Part shown: positions 18,433 to 26,245 of the stretch, piece after piece
Position numbering within the stretch: position 1 is the stretch's first letter
How the letters are laid out: every line of letters starts with the position of its first letter
Assembly: GCA_949841355.1 (NCBI GenBank)
Contig: CATKZP010000004.1
Span: 62,001 to 126,000, forward strand
Reading direction: 5' to 3'
Source of the DNA: an uncultured Oscillospiraceae bacterium
GTDB taxonomy: Bacteria > Bacillota > Clostridia > Oscillospirales > Oscillospiraceae
Length of the DNA stretch: 64,000 nt
The notes under the pieces: model-generated
Told to the model about the DNA's origin: nothing
Databases searched by the model: none
What the model saw: only the letters and a program-made list of their open reading frames with translations
Made by a program: the position numbers and the translations under genes

Positions 18433-18443
18433 TATTCAAAAAA

Positions 18444-18486
18444 CATGCAAAAAGTGATTGCATTGCGGGGCGGAAGGGTGTATACT
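18444..18486 (+). promoter_or_regulatory. argR promoter with candidate ArgR operator
   Basis: TTGCAT (18458-18463), 17 bases, TATACT (18481-18486). An inverted repeat ATGCAA-N7-TTGCAT (18444-18463) overlaps the -35, as expected for autorepression by ArgR or control by the AraC protein. The 198 bases between the flanking genes otherwise show only GC-rich stems. Confidence 0.7.
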
Positions 18487-18629
18487 AGTAGGACCTCTCC
18501 GCCCCCGCCCGGTGAGCCGCCTGTGACGCGAGGCGCGCCGCCGCTGGAGCGGCACACGGGAGCCAGTGAACAGCATTCTATTTCCACGCCGAACATTCTC
18601 CCAAAATAAGGGCGCAGGGAGGAAAAACA

Positions 18630-19127
18630 ATGAAAACTGACCGGCAGAAGATTATCCTGGAGGTGATCTCCGGGCAGGCCGTGGCCACGCAGCAGCAGCT
18701 GCTGGAACTACTGGCTGCCCGGGGGGTGCGATGCACCCAGGCCACCCTGTCCCGGGACATTCACGCGCTGAACCTGGTGAAGCTCTCCGCCCCCGGCGGC
18801 GCTTGCTATGGGGTGGAGCCGGCTTCCGCCGTGGGCAGCGACGCCAGAAAGCTGCTGAACATTGCCCGGCTGGCGTCTTTGTCCATTGATGCGGCGGGCA
18901 ATATCATCGTCATCAAGACCATGCCGGGGCTGGCCCACGCGGTGGGCTCCTTCGCGGACAAGCTGGAGGAGCAGGGCCTGGTGGGCAGCATCGCCGGGAA
19001 CGACACCATTCTGCTCATCATCAAGGACAGCGCGGCCGCCCAGGCGCTGTGCCAGGACCTGCGGGACCTGCTGTTCGGTGAAAAAGAAATTGGAGAAAAA
19101 CAGGCCGCTCAGACGGCCGATCAATAA
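18630..19127 (+). CDS. argR: arginine repressor ArgR/AhrC
   Basis: The 165-residue regulator has a winged-helix N-terminal domain (about 1-70, with TQATLSRDIHALNLVKL near 30-46) and a C-terminal arginine-binding oligomerisation domain (about 80-150, with SIAGNDTILLII near 125-136). In Firmicutes it represses biosynthesis and activates catabolism when arginine binds the hexamer. A C-terminal tail of about 15 residues (EKEIGEKQAAQTADQ) is longer than usual. AGGGAGG precedes the ATG. The neighbours are arc genes and argS, all arginine-linked. Confidence 0.95.
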   Translation: MKTDRQKIILEVISGQAVATQQQLLELLAARGVRCTQATLSRDIHALNLVKLSAPGGACYGVEPASAVGSDARKLLNIARLASLSIDAAGNIIVIKTMPGLAHAVGSFADKLEEQGLVGSIAGNDTILLIIKDSAAAQALCQDLRDLLFGEKEIGEKQAAQTADQ

Positions 19128-19147
19128 AAGACGGAGGCGAACGCTTT

Positions 19148-20806
19148 ATGAGCGATTTTGAACAGAAAATTTTTGACGCAGTGAGTCAGGCGTTCCAGGA
19201 GGTTTACAACCTGGAGCCCGGCCCCGATGTGCTGACGGTGGAGGTCCCCCGGGACCCCAAGCTGGGCGACTATGCCACCGGCGCGGCCATGAAGCTGGCC
19301 AAAACCCTGCACAAGAGCCCCATGGATATCGCCGCGCCCATTGTGGACAAGCTGAAGGACCTGCTGCCCGAGGCGGAGTCCATCACCGTGGCCAAGCCCG
19401 GCTTCATCAACTTTAAGCTGAAGAGCGGCGCCCTGACCGCCCTCATCAACCAGATTCTGGACGCCGGGGACAATTACGGCCAGAACACCTCCGGCGACGG
19501 CGTGCACATCCTCATCGAATGGGTGTCCGCCAACCCCACCGGAGACCTGCACTGCGGCCACGCCCGGGGCGCGGCCTGGGGCGACGCCATCTGCCGCCTG
19601 CTGGAAAAGAGCGGGTACGACGTGCTGCGGGAGTTCTACGTCAACGACGCCGGCAACCAGATCGTCATGCTGGGCGAGTCGCTGATCTCCCGGTACTTTG
19701 AGTACTTCGGCAAGGAGTATCCCCTGCCTGAAAACGGCTACCACGCCGACGACGTGAAGCAGATCGCCATTGAGCTGGCCCAGCAGGACGGGGACAAGTG
19801 GCTGGACGCCGACCCCAAGGAGCGTCTGGAATACTTCATGCAGGAGGGCAAGACCCGGGAGCTGAAGAAGATCGAGAAGGACCTGGAGCTCTACCGGGTG
19901 CACATGCAGTCCTGGATTCACGAGACCTTCTTCTACGAGAACAACATGGAGCGCATCAACGCCTGCCTCAAGCGGATGGACGAGCTGGGCCTGCTGTACG
20001 AGCAGGACGGCGCCCTGTGGCTGAAGAGCACCAACTACGGCGACGACAAGGACCGCGTGTTGCGCAAGAGCGACGGCACCCTGTCCTACCTCACCCCCGA
20101 CATCGCCAACCACGTCTATAAGGTGGAGCGGGGCTATCCCGTGATGGTCAACCTGTGGGGCGCCGACCACCACTCCTATATCACCCGGATGCAGGCCGCC
20201 CTCACCGCCCTGGGCTATCCCAAGGGATCTCTGTCGGTGGACATCATCCAGATGGTGCGCATGGTGGAAAACGGCGTGGAGGTCAAGATGTCCAAGCGGA
20301 CCGGCAACGCCATCACCCTGCGGGAGCTGTGCGAGGACGTGGGGGTGGACGCCGCCCGGTGGTTCTTCGTGTCCAAGGACATCTCCTCTCAGATGGATTT
20401 CGACATGAAGCAGGCCGCCGCCAAGGACAACGACAACCCCGTGTATTACGCCCAGTACGCCCATTCCCGGATGTGCTCCATCCTGAAAAACAAGGACATC
20501 CCCGAGTTCCACCAGGAGGCGAGCTACGACCGGCTCACCGACGAGAAGGAGCTGCTGCTGCTCAAGATGATGGGCGAGTTCCCCGCCACCGTGGCCAAGG
20601 CCGCCAAGGTGCGCAAGCCCAACCTGATCGCTGACTATATCCTGGCGCTGGTGAAGCTGTACCACAGCTATTACAACGTCTCCCGGGTGAACAACCCCGA
20701 CGATCCCGAGCTGACCAACCAGCGGCTGGGCCTGGTGAAGGCGCTGAAGGTCACGCTGCGCAACGCCCTGGACCTGCTGGGCGTCACCGCGCCGGAGTCC
20801 ATGTAA
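19148..20806 (+). CDS. argS: arginyl-tRNA synthetase
   Basis: This 552-residue class I synthetase has an N-terminal Arg-specific domain (about 1-110), the HIGH-type motif as CGHARGAAWGD near 136-146, and the KMSKR loop as VKMSKRTGNA near 379-388. The C-terminal DALR anticodon-binding domain follows (about 430-552). It starts 20 bases after argR with GGAGG upstream, so argR-argS is a probable operon, closed by the terminator at 20816. Confidence 0.97.
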   Translation: MSDFEQKIFDAVSQAFQEVYNLEPGPDVLTVEVPRDPKLGDYATGAAMKLAKTLHKSPMDIAAPIVDKLKDLLPEAESITVAKPGFINFKLKSGALTALINQILDAGDNYGQNTSGDGVHILIEWVSANPTGDLHCGHARGAAWGDAICRLLEKSGYDVLREFYVNDAGNQIVMLGESLISRYFEYFGKEYPLPENGYHADDVKQIAIELAQQDGDKWLDADPKERLEYFMQEGKTRELKKIEKDLELYRVHMQSWIHETFFYENNMERINACLKRMDELGLLYEQDGALWLKSTNYGDDKDRVLRKSDGTLSYLTPDIANHVYKVERGYPVMVNLWGADHHSYITRMQAALTALGYPKGSLSVDIIQMVRMVENGVEVKMSKRTGNAITLRELCEDVGVDAARWFFVSKDISSQMDFDMKQAAAKDNDNPVYYAQYAHSRMCSILKNKDIPEFHQEASYDRLTDEKELLLLKMMGEFPATVAKAAKVRKPNLIADYILALVKLYHSYYNVSRVNNPDDPELTNQRLGLVKALKVTLRNALDLLGVTAPESM

Positions 20807-20815
20807 GAAAACGCA

Positions 20816-20860
20816 AAACGGGAGGGACAGGGCAAAGAGCCTGTCCCTCCCGTTTGTTTG
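20816..20860 (+). terminator. argS terminator
   Basis: AAACGGGAGGGACAGG, 8-nt loop, CCTGTCCCTCCCGTTT, then GTTTG. A 16-bp perfect stem. Confidence 0.9.
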
Positions 20861-20921
20861 TCGCCCCCAGGGCAAAAATCGCCCTACTCTGGCCGTAAAG
20901 TTTCCGCACACGCTTAGCCCA

Positions 20922-21048
20922 CCTTCTGGCCGGCGGGGCGCCGGTGTGCCGTTAATTCGCAGCCGCGCAGCGGCGGAGAATTGCGCAGGGGCGGCTTTGC
21001 CGTCCCGAGCATTCCAATCACCCACGGATTCCAAAAAAGTGAGGACCG
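20922..21048 (+). repeat. direct repeat, copy 1
   Basis: About 127 bases from CCTTCTGGCCGGCGG to AAAAAAGTGAGGACCG, nearly identical to 21105-21229 (period about 182). After this copy the right half of the palindrome seen in copy 2 is degenerate. No gene is seen in the 20861-21423 stretch. Confidence 0.85.
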
Positions 21049-21104
21049 CTTACATCGGTCTCCTGCTCCCCGCTGGCAGGGCTGGCCCCGGCCCCTCCAG
21101 CCGG

Positions 21105-21229
21105 CCTTCTGGCCGGCGGCGCTGGTGCGCCGTTAATTCGCAGCCACGCAGCGGCGGAGAATTGCGCAGGGGCGGCTTGGCCGTCCCGAGCATTCCAATC
21201 ACCCACGGATTCCAAAAAAGTGAGGACCG
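21105..21229 (+). repeat. direct repeat, copy 2
   Basis: Second copy of the 20922 unit, differing at a handful of positions. It runs into the perfect palindrome at 21212-21254 and then into a copy of the tRNA-Gly 3' end. Confidence 0.85.
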
Positions 21230-21254
21230 ATATAATCGGTCCTCACTTTTTTGG
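21212..21254. terminator. perfect 20-bp-arm palindrome, bidirectional terminator
   Basis: CCAAAAAAGTGAGGACCGAT and its exact complement flank a 3-nt centre. A-run on one side and T-run on the other make it a bidirectional rho-independent terminator. It is fused to the tRNA-Gly fragment at 21252. Confidence 0.85.
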
Positions 21255-21281
21255 AGCGAGTGACGAGGCTCGAACTCGCTA
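21252..21281 (-). pseudogene. tRNA-Gly 3'-end fragment
   Basis: Thirty bases identical to the CCA, acceptor and T-arm end of the intact tRNA-Gly at 21424-21499, same orientation; identity stops at 21281. Such 3'-end duplications are what tRNA-targeting integrases leave behind, or they can arise by unequal recombination. Confidence 0.8.
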
Positions 21282-21330
21282 TCGCACCCCACGAACTGCG
21301 TTCGCGGGGGCCCCGCACCTCTCATTTCAC

Positions 21331-21354
21331 GTCAGCGCGGCACGCCGCGCTGAC
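21331..21354. repeat. short perfect palindrome
   Basis: GTCAGCGCGGC, AC, GCCGCGCTGAC. It is followed at 21355-21373 by plus-strand AGGTGGAGGCAGCGAGTTC, which resembles the anticodon-to-T-arm segment of tRNA-Gly in inverted orientation. Confidence 0.6.
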
Positions 21355-21376
21355 AGGTGGAGGCAGCGAGTTCCGC

Positions 21377-21412
21377 AAAAATCATCCCGGCCAGCTTGAC
21401 TGACCGGGATGA
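21377..21412 (-). terminator. tRNA-Gly terminator
   Basis: On the minus strand TCATCCCGGTCAG pairs with CTGGCCGGGATGA and is followed by TTTTT, just downstream of the tRNA. Confidence 0.85.
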
Positions 21413-21423
21413 CTTCATTCCTC

Positions 21424-21499
21424 TGGAGCGAGTGACGAGGCTCGAACTCGCTACCTCCACCTTGGCAAGGTGGCGCTCTACCAGATGAGCTACACTCGC
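21424..21499 (-). tRNA. tRNA-Gly (anticodon GCC)
   Basis: The reverse strand folds as a complete 76-nt tRNA: acceptor GCGAGTG/CACTCGC, D-arm GCTC...GAGC, anticodon arm CACCT-TGCCA-AGGTG with anticodon GCC, T-arm GCGAG-TTCGAGC-CTCGT, discriminator T and encoded CCA. Confidence 0.97.
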
Positions 21500-21512
21500 A
21501 GGAACAAAAGAA

Positions 21513-21541
21513 ATTGTAGCAGGAAAACCCCCGCTTGTCAA
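21513..21541 (-). promoter_or_regulatory. tRNA-Gly promoter
   Basis: Minus strand TTGACA (21536-21541), 17 bases, TACAAT (21513-21518), 13 bases before the tRNA 5' end. Confidence 0.85.
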
Positions 21542-21606
21542 GAGGAAATACAAATTTTCTCCCGCCCCGGGGCCCCGGAATTCACAAACTGTTCATGACC
21601 GCCCCC

Positions 21607-21657
21607 TTGACATTTTCATCCGGGCGAGTAAAATAATACGCATGCTAATCATTAGCA
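21607..21657 (+). promoter_or_regulatory. marR promoter and operator
   Basis: TTGACA (21607-21612), 16 bases, TAAAAT (21629-21634). A perfect palindrome TGCTAAT-C-ATTAGCA (21643-21657) covers the expected transcription start, as expected for autorepression by the MarR protein. Confidence 0.8.
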
Positions 21658-21683
21658 CGCGAACGATTTTAGGAGGGATTTTC

Positions 21684-22220
21684 ATGGGCGACCAAACTGG
21701 AATCCTGCTCCATCAGCTCATGCGCGCCCACCACAACGCCTGCATGGCCGCGCTGGCGCGGCGTGGCGTGCGGGACGTGGGCTCGCCCCGACTCCTGTGG
21801 GCGCTGTCCCGCTATCCCGACGACCCGGCCCAGGCCCCCACCCAGAAGGAACTGGCCGACAAGCTCCACAGCGCGCCGCCCACCGTGGCCGCCTCGCTGA
21901 AGGCACTGGAGCGGCAGGGCTACGTGGCGCGCCGCACCGACCAGCGGGACACCCGCCGCAACCGCATCTCCATCACCCAAAAGGGGCGGGACGCCATCGC
22001 CCAGAGCATGGAAGCCTTCCGGCAGGTGGACGGGCACATGTACCACGGCTTTTCCCCTCAGGAGCGGGCGCTGGCGGACGGCCTGTTCTCCCGTATGCTG
22101 GAAAACCTGTACCAGATCGGCGGCGACAGGCGGCAGGACCCGCCCCCCGACCCGCTGGGCCCGCCCCCCGCGCCGGAGCCCTCCCAGGACCCATTTGAAA
22201 GGAAGTGTGACCATTGCTGA
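21684..22220 (+). CDS. MarR-family regulator
   Basis: The 178-residue protein has a winged-helix core: recognition helix in APTQKELADKLHSAPPTVAASLKALERQG (about 50-79) and the wing VARRTDQRDTRRNRISITQKG (about 81-101). The C-terminal 30 residues are Pro-rich and atypical. ATG 21684 follows TAGGAGGG; the longer frame from 21642 would start inside the operator. It overlaps the first exporter gene, so a ligand of the exporter probably relieves repression. Confidence 0.93.
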   Translation: MGDQTGILLHQLMRAHHNACMAALARRGVRDVGSPRLLWALSRYPDDPAQAPTQKELADKLHSAPPTVAASLKALERQGYVARRTDQRDTRRNRISITQKGRDAIAQSMEAFRQVDGHMYHGFSPQERALADGLFSRMLENLYQIGGDRRQDPPPDPLGPPPAPEPSQDPFERKCDHC

Positions 22221-23950
22221 AACGCCTTGCCTCTTACCTCAAGGGTTACGGGGGTTACGCCATCGCCTCCCCGCTGCTGGTGGTGCTGGAGACAGCCTGC
22301 GAGCTCGTCCTCCCCCTGCTCATGGCCCGAATCATCAACCAGGGCATTGAGGGGAACAATATGACGGTGATCTGGCAGTCCGGCGCGCTGATGGTGGCGG
22401 TGGCCCTGGTGGCCACGGTGGTGGGCGGATACGCCGCCCGGTGCGCCACCTTCGCCGCCCAGGGCCTGGGCGCCAACCTGCGCCGGGCGGAGTTTGAACA
22501 GATCGCGTCCTTCTCCTTCGCGGACATCGACCGGTTCTCCTCCTCCTCCCTCATCACCCGCCTCACCAACGACCTGACCAACATCCAGAACGTGGCCATC
22601 ATGTGCCTGCGGGTGCTCATCCGGGGCGTCGCCATGACGGCGGCCAGCGTGGTGCTCACCCTGGCCATCAGCCCCCGCCTGGCCCTGGTGGTGTGCGTGG
22701 TGCTGCCCTTCATGGCCGCGGCCCTGGGGCTGCTGATGAAGGTGTGCTTCCCCCTCTTTGAGAAGATGCAGAAGGCCCTGGACCATCTCAACGAGACGGT
22801 GCAGGAAAACCTCGTCGCCGTGCGGGTGGTGAAGTCCTACGTCCGGCAGGACCATGAGCGGGAAAAGTTTAAGGACGCCAACGACGGCTTCACCGCCGCC
22901 GGGCTCAACGCGGTGCTGCGCATGGTGGCCATCCAGCCCGTCATGATGATCTGCTTTTCGGTGGCCACGGTGCTGGTGCTCTACAACGGCGGCAATATGG
23001 TGCTGGGGGGCGAGCTGGACATCGGCTACCTCCAGACCGTCACCGGCTATATCATGCAGATCCTCATGTCCGCCATGATGATCGGCATGGCGGTGCTGCA
23101 ATACACCCGGGCTCAGGCGTCCATCCGCCGCGTGTTCGAGGTGCTGGACGCGGAAAGCGCCATCACCGGCGGCGGCGCGGACCGCCTACCTGCCCCCCGG
23201 GGCCGGGTGGAGTTCCAGGACGTGTCCTTCCGCTACCAGACCGACGGGGCGGGGGAGGACGTGCTCCATCACATCGGCCTGACGGTGGAGCCCGGCCAGT
23301 TCGTGGCCATCGTGGGCGGCACCGGCACGGGCAAGTCCTCCCTGGTGAACCTGATCCCCCGGTTCTACGACGTCCACCGGGGCAAGGTGCTGGTGGACGG
23401 GCTGGACGTGCGGGACTACCCGCTGGACGCCCTGCGGAGCCGCATCGGCATGGTGCTGCAAAACAACGTGCTGTTTTCCGGCACCATCCGGGAGAACCTG
23501 CTCTGGGGCAATGAAAACGCCACCCAGGAGGAGCTCGTCCAGGCGGCGAAGGACGCCCAGGCCTATGACTTCATCATGTCCTTCCCCGAGGGCTTCGACA
23601 CCTACCTGGAGCAGGGGGGCGTGAACGTGTCCGGCGGGCAGAAGCAGCGCCTGTGCATCGCCCGGGCCATGGTCCGCAAGCCCGCCATCCTCATTCTGGA
23701 CGACTCCACCTCGGCGGTGGACTCCGCCACCGAGGGGCGCATACGCCAGTCCTTCCGGGAGAATCTGAAGGGCACCACCGTCATCATCATCGCCCAGCGC
23801 ATCAGCTCCGTGCAGTACGCGGACAAGATCGTGGTGCTGGACGAGGGCACGGTGGCCGACGTGGGCAGCCACGACCAGCTGATAGCGCGCAGCCCCATCT
23901 ACCGCGAAATCTACGATTCCCAGCAGGAAGGAGGGAGCGGCAATGGCTGA
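22214..23950 (+). CDS. ABC exporter subunit A (degenerate catalytic site)
   Basis: The 578-residue half-exporter has six membrane helices (about 1-300) and a nucleotide-binding domain (about 330-575): Walker A GGTGTGKSS near 370, signature VSGGQ near 473, and Walker B ILILDDS. The catalytic Glu after Walker B is replaced by Asp (DDSTSAVD), typical of one subunit of heterodimeric exporters. The start is TTG 22214, overlapping the marR stop, with GGAAG upstream. The partner gene overlaps the 3' end. Likely a drug or lipid exporter. Confidence 0.93.
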   Translation: MLKRLASYLKGYGGYAIASPLLVVLETACELVLPLLMARIINQGIEGNNMTVIWQSGALMVAVALVATVVGGYAARCATFAAQGLGANLRRAEFEQIASFSFADIDRFSSSSLITRLTNDLTNIQNVAIMCLRVLIRGVAMTAASVVLTLAISPRLALVVCVVLPFMAAALGLLMKVCFPLFEKMQKALDHLNETVQENLVAVRVVKSYVRQDHEREKFKDANDGFTAAGLNAVLRMVAIQPVMMICFSVATVLVLYNGGNMVLGGELDIGYLQTVTGYIMQILMSAMMIGMAVLQYTRAQASIRRVFEVLDAESAITGGGADRLPAPRGRVEFQDVSFRYQTDGAGEDVLHHIGLTVEPGQFVAIVGGTGTGKSSLVNLIPRFYDVHRGKVLVDGLDVRDYPLDALRSRIGMVLQNNVLFSGTIRENLLWGNENATQEELVQAAKDAQAYDFIMSFPEGFDTYLEQGGVNVSGGQKQRLCIARAMVRKPAILILDDSTSAVDSATEGRIRQSFRENLKGTTVIIIAQRISSVQYADKIVVLDEGTVADVGSHDQLIARSPIYREIYDSQQEGGSGNG

Positions 23951-26162
23951 GAACAAAGCTCCCCGCGGCCCCAAGGGCGGCCCCGGTCCCCACGGCCCTC
24001 ACGGCGGGCCCCGGGGCGGCTTCGGCAAGCCCAAGGACCTGCGCCGCACCGCCCTGCGCACCATGGGCTACATCCTCAACCGGCCCGCGCTGCTCCTCGC
24101 GTCGCTGGTCTGCGTGGTGGTCTCCGCCCTGCTGGGGGTGGCCGCCACCTATCTGCAAAAGCCCATCATCGACAGCATCTCCCTGGCCTTCAAATCCGGC
24201 CAGACCCAGCTTCCCAGCCTGCTCACCAGCTGCTTGCAGCTCATCGGCATCTACCTGCTGGCGGCGGCGTGCTCCTACGTCCAGGCCAACCTCATGGCCC
24301 AGCTGGCCCAGAAGGGCTGCAACCGCCTGCGCCGGGAGCTGTTTGACAAGCTCCAGCAGCTCCCCCTGAGCTTCTTTGACGCCCACACCCACGGCGAGCT
24401 CATGAGCCGCTTCACCAACGACGCGGACAACGTCCAGATGGCGCTGGAGCAGTCGGTGGTGTCGCTCATCTCCAGCGTTATCACCTTCGTGGGGGTGGTG
24501 GTCATGATGGTGTCCCTGTCGCCCATGCTGTTTCTGGCCTCGCTGGTGATGCTGGGGTGCGTGACGGCGGTGTTCCTGGTGTTCGGCAAGCGCAGCCGGA
24601 AGTTCTACGCCCGGCAGCAGGCCGCCCTGGGCGCGGTGAACGGCAATATCCAGGAGATGATCGAGGGGCTGAAGGTGGTCAAGGCCTTCAACCACGAGGA
24701 GCAGGCCAAGACCCAGTTCAACAGCCTCAACGAGGAATACCGCGCCGCCGCCAGCGAGGCGGGGTTCTACTCCTCCGCCATCATGCCGGTGGCCTCCAAC
24801 CTCACCAACATCGGCTACGCCGTCACCGCCGTGCTGGGGGGCATCCTGGCCATGGGCGGCGGGGGCGCCGCCGGCTTCACCCTGGGCTCGCTGGTGATCT
24901 ACCTGCAATATAACCGGCAGGTCACCCAGCCGGTGAACCAGATCTCCATGCAGATGACCTCCCTGCTGTCCGCCATGGCGGGCGCGGAGCGCATTTTCGC
25001 TGTCATGGACGCTCAGCCCGAGCCCGACCGGGGCCAGGTCACTCTGGTGCCGGTGGAGAAGGACGCCAACGGCTCCCTGTCCAAGTTCAGCGGCCAGGGC
25101 CGGCCCAAAAGCTGGGCCTGGAAGGTGCCCCGGACCTGCGCCCTCTCCCTGGTGCCCGTGCTGGTGGGGGCGGACGAGGCCCTCACCGAGCTGGGCCAGG
25201 CGGACGAGGAAAACGGCGCCCTCAAGCTGCTGCCTCCCGGGACGGACTCCAAGACGGGGCTTTGGGTGCGCGTCGGGGCGGACGGGACCCTCACCCCCCT
25301 CACCCTGGCGGAGATGGCCGCCCACGGCTGGGCCTGGAAGTACCCCGGGCCCGACGGCAGAATGGGGCTGCACCTGATCCGGGGGGCGGTGCGCAACGTT
25401 CCCGGGGAGGAGTTCTGCTATACGGAGCTGCGCGGCGCGGTGCGGCTGAGCCGCGTGGACTTCTCCTATGTGGAGGGCAAGCCGGTGCTCAAGGAGATGT
25501 CGGTCTACGCCGACCCGGGGCAGAAAATCGCCTTTGTGGGGTCCACCGGGGCGGGCAAAACCACCGTCACCAACCTCATCAACCGCTTTTACGAAATCCA
25601 GGGGGGCGTCATCACCTGCGACGGCATCGACGTGCGGGACATCGCCAAGGACTCCCTGCGCCTGAGCCAGGGCGCGGTCTTGCAGGACACCCACCTGTTC
25701 ACCGGCACGGTGATGGAGAACATCCGCTACGGCCGGCTGGACGCCACCGACGAGGACTGTATCCGCGCGGCCAAAACCGCCAACGCAGACGGCTTCATCC
25801 GCCGCCTGCCCGAGGGCTACCACACCATGCTCACCGGGGACGGGACCAACCTGTCCCAGGGCCAGCGGCAGCTTTTGTCCATCGCCCGGGCCGCGGTGAA
25901 GGACCCGCCCATCATGGTGCTGGACGAGGCCACCTCCTCCATCGACACCCGCACCGAGCAGCACATACAGCAGGGGATGGACGCCCTGATGGAGGGGCGC
26001 ACCGTGTTCGTCATCGCCCACCGGCTGTCCACCGTGCGCAACGCGGACTGCATCGTGGTCATCGAGCACGGCCAGATCATGGAAAAGGGCAGCCACGCCC
26101 AGCTCATGGAGGAGCAGGGGCGGTACTACCAGCTCTATACGGGGCAGTTTGAATTGGACTAA
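23943..26162 (+). CDS. ABC exporter subunit B with linker insertion
   Basis: The 739-residue partner has a basic, Gly/Pro-rich N-terminus (about 1-30), six helices and an NBD from about 495 with Walker A GSTGAGKTT and Walker B IMVLDEATSS, which keeps the catalytic Glu. Its signature is LSQGQ rather than LSGGQ, complementing the degenerate site of subunit A. Between helix 6 and the NBD (about 355-494) is a linker about 110 residues longer than normal. It contains two similar Trp motifs (SWAWKVP and GWAWKYP) whose role is unknown. The gene overlaps subunit A by 8 bases. Confidence 0.93.
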   Translation: MAENKAPRGPKGGPGPHGPHGGPRGGFGKPKDLRRTALRTMGYILNRPALLLASLVCVVVSALLGVAATYLQKPIIDSISLAFKSGQTQLPSLLTSCLQLIGIYLLAAACSYVQANLMAQLAQKGCNRLRRELFDKLQQLPLSFFDAHTHGELMSRFTNDADNVQMALEQSVVSLISSVITFVGVVVMMVSLSPMLFLASLVMLGCVTAVFLVFGKRSRKFYARQQAALGAVNGNIQEMIEGLKVVKAFNHEEQAKTQFNSLNEEYRAAASEAGFYSSAIMPVASNLTNIGYAVTAVLGGILAMGGGGAAGFTLGSLVIYLQYNRQVTQPVNQISMQMTSLLSAMAGAERIFAVMDAQPEPDRGQVTLVPVEKDANGSLSKFSGQGRPKSWAWKVPRTCALSLVPVLVGADEALTELGQADEENGALKLLPPGTDSKTGLWVRVGADGTLTPLTLAEMAAHGWAWKYPGPDGRMGLHLIRGAVRNVPGEEFCYTELRGAVRLSRVDFSYVEGKPVLKEMSVYADPGQKIAFVGSTGAGKTTVTNLINRFYEIQGGVITCDGIDVRDIAKDSLRLSQGAVLQDTHLFTGTVMENIRYGRLDATDEDCIRAAKTANADGFIRRLPEGYHTMLTGDGTNLSQGQRQLLSIARAAVKDPPIMVLDEATSSIDTRTEQHIQQGMDALMEGRTVFVIAHRLSTVRNADCIVVIEHGQIMEKGSHAQLMEEQGRYYQLYTGQFELD

Positions 26163-26167
26163 AACGG

Positions 26168-26206
26168 AAGGGGGAGGCCCAGCGGGGGCTTCCCCTGCCT
26201 GTTTTT
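26168..26206 (+). terminator. terminator of the exporter operon
   Basis: GGGGGAGGCCC / GGGGGCTTCCCC imperfect stem followed by GTTTTTG. Confidence 0.65.
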
Positions 26207-26245
26207 GTATGTTACAATTGAGAAAAGAGAGAGGAGGGCGTGCTC

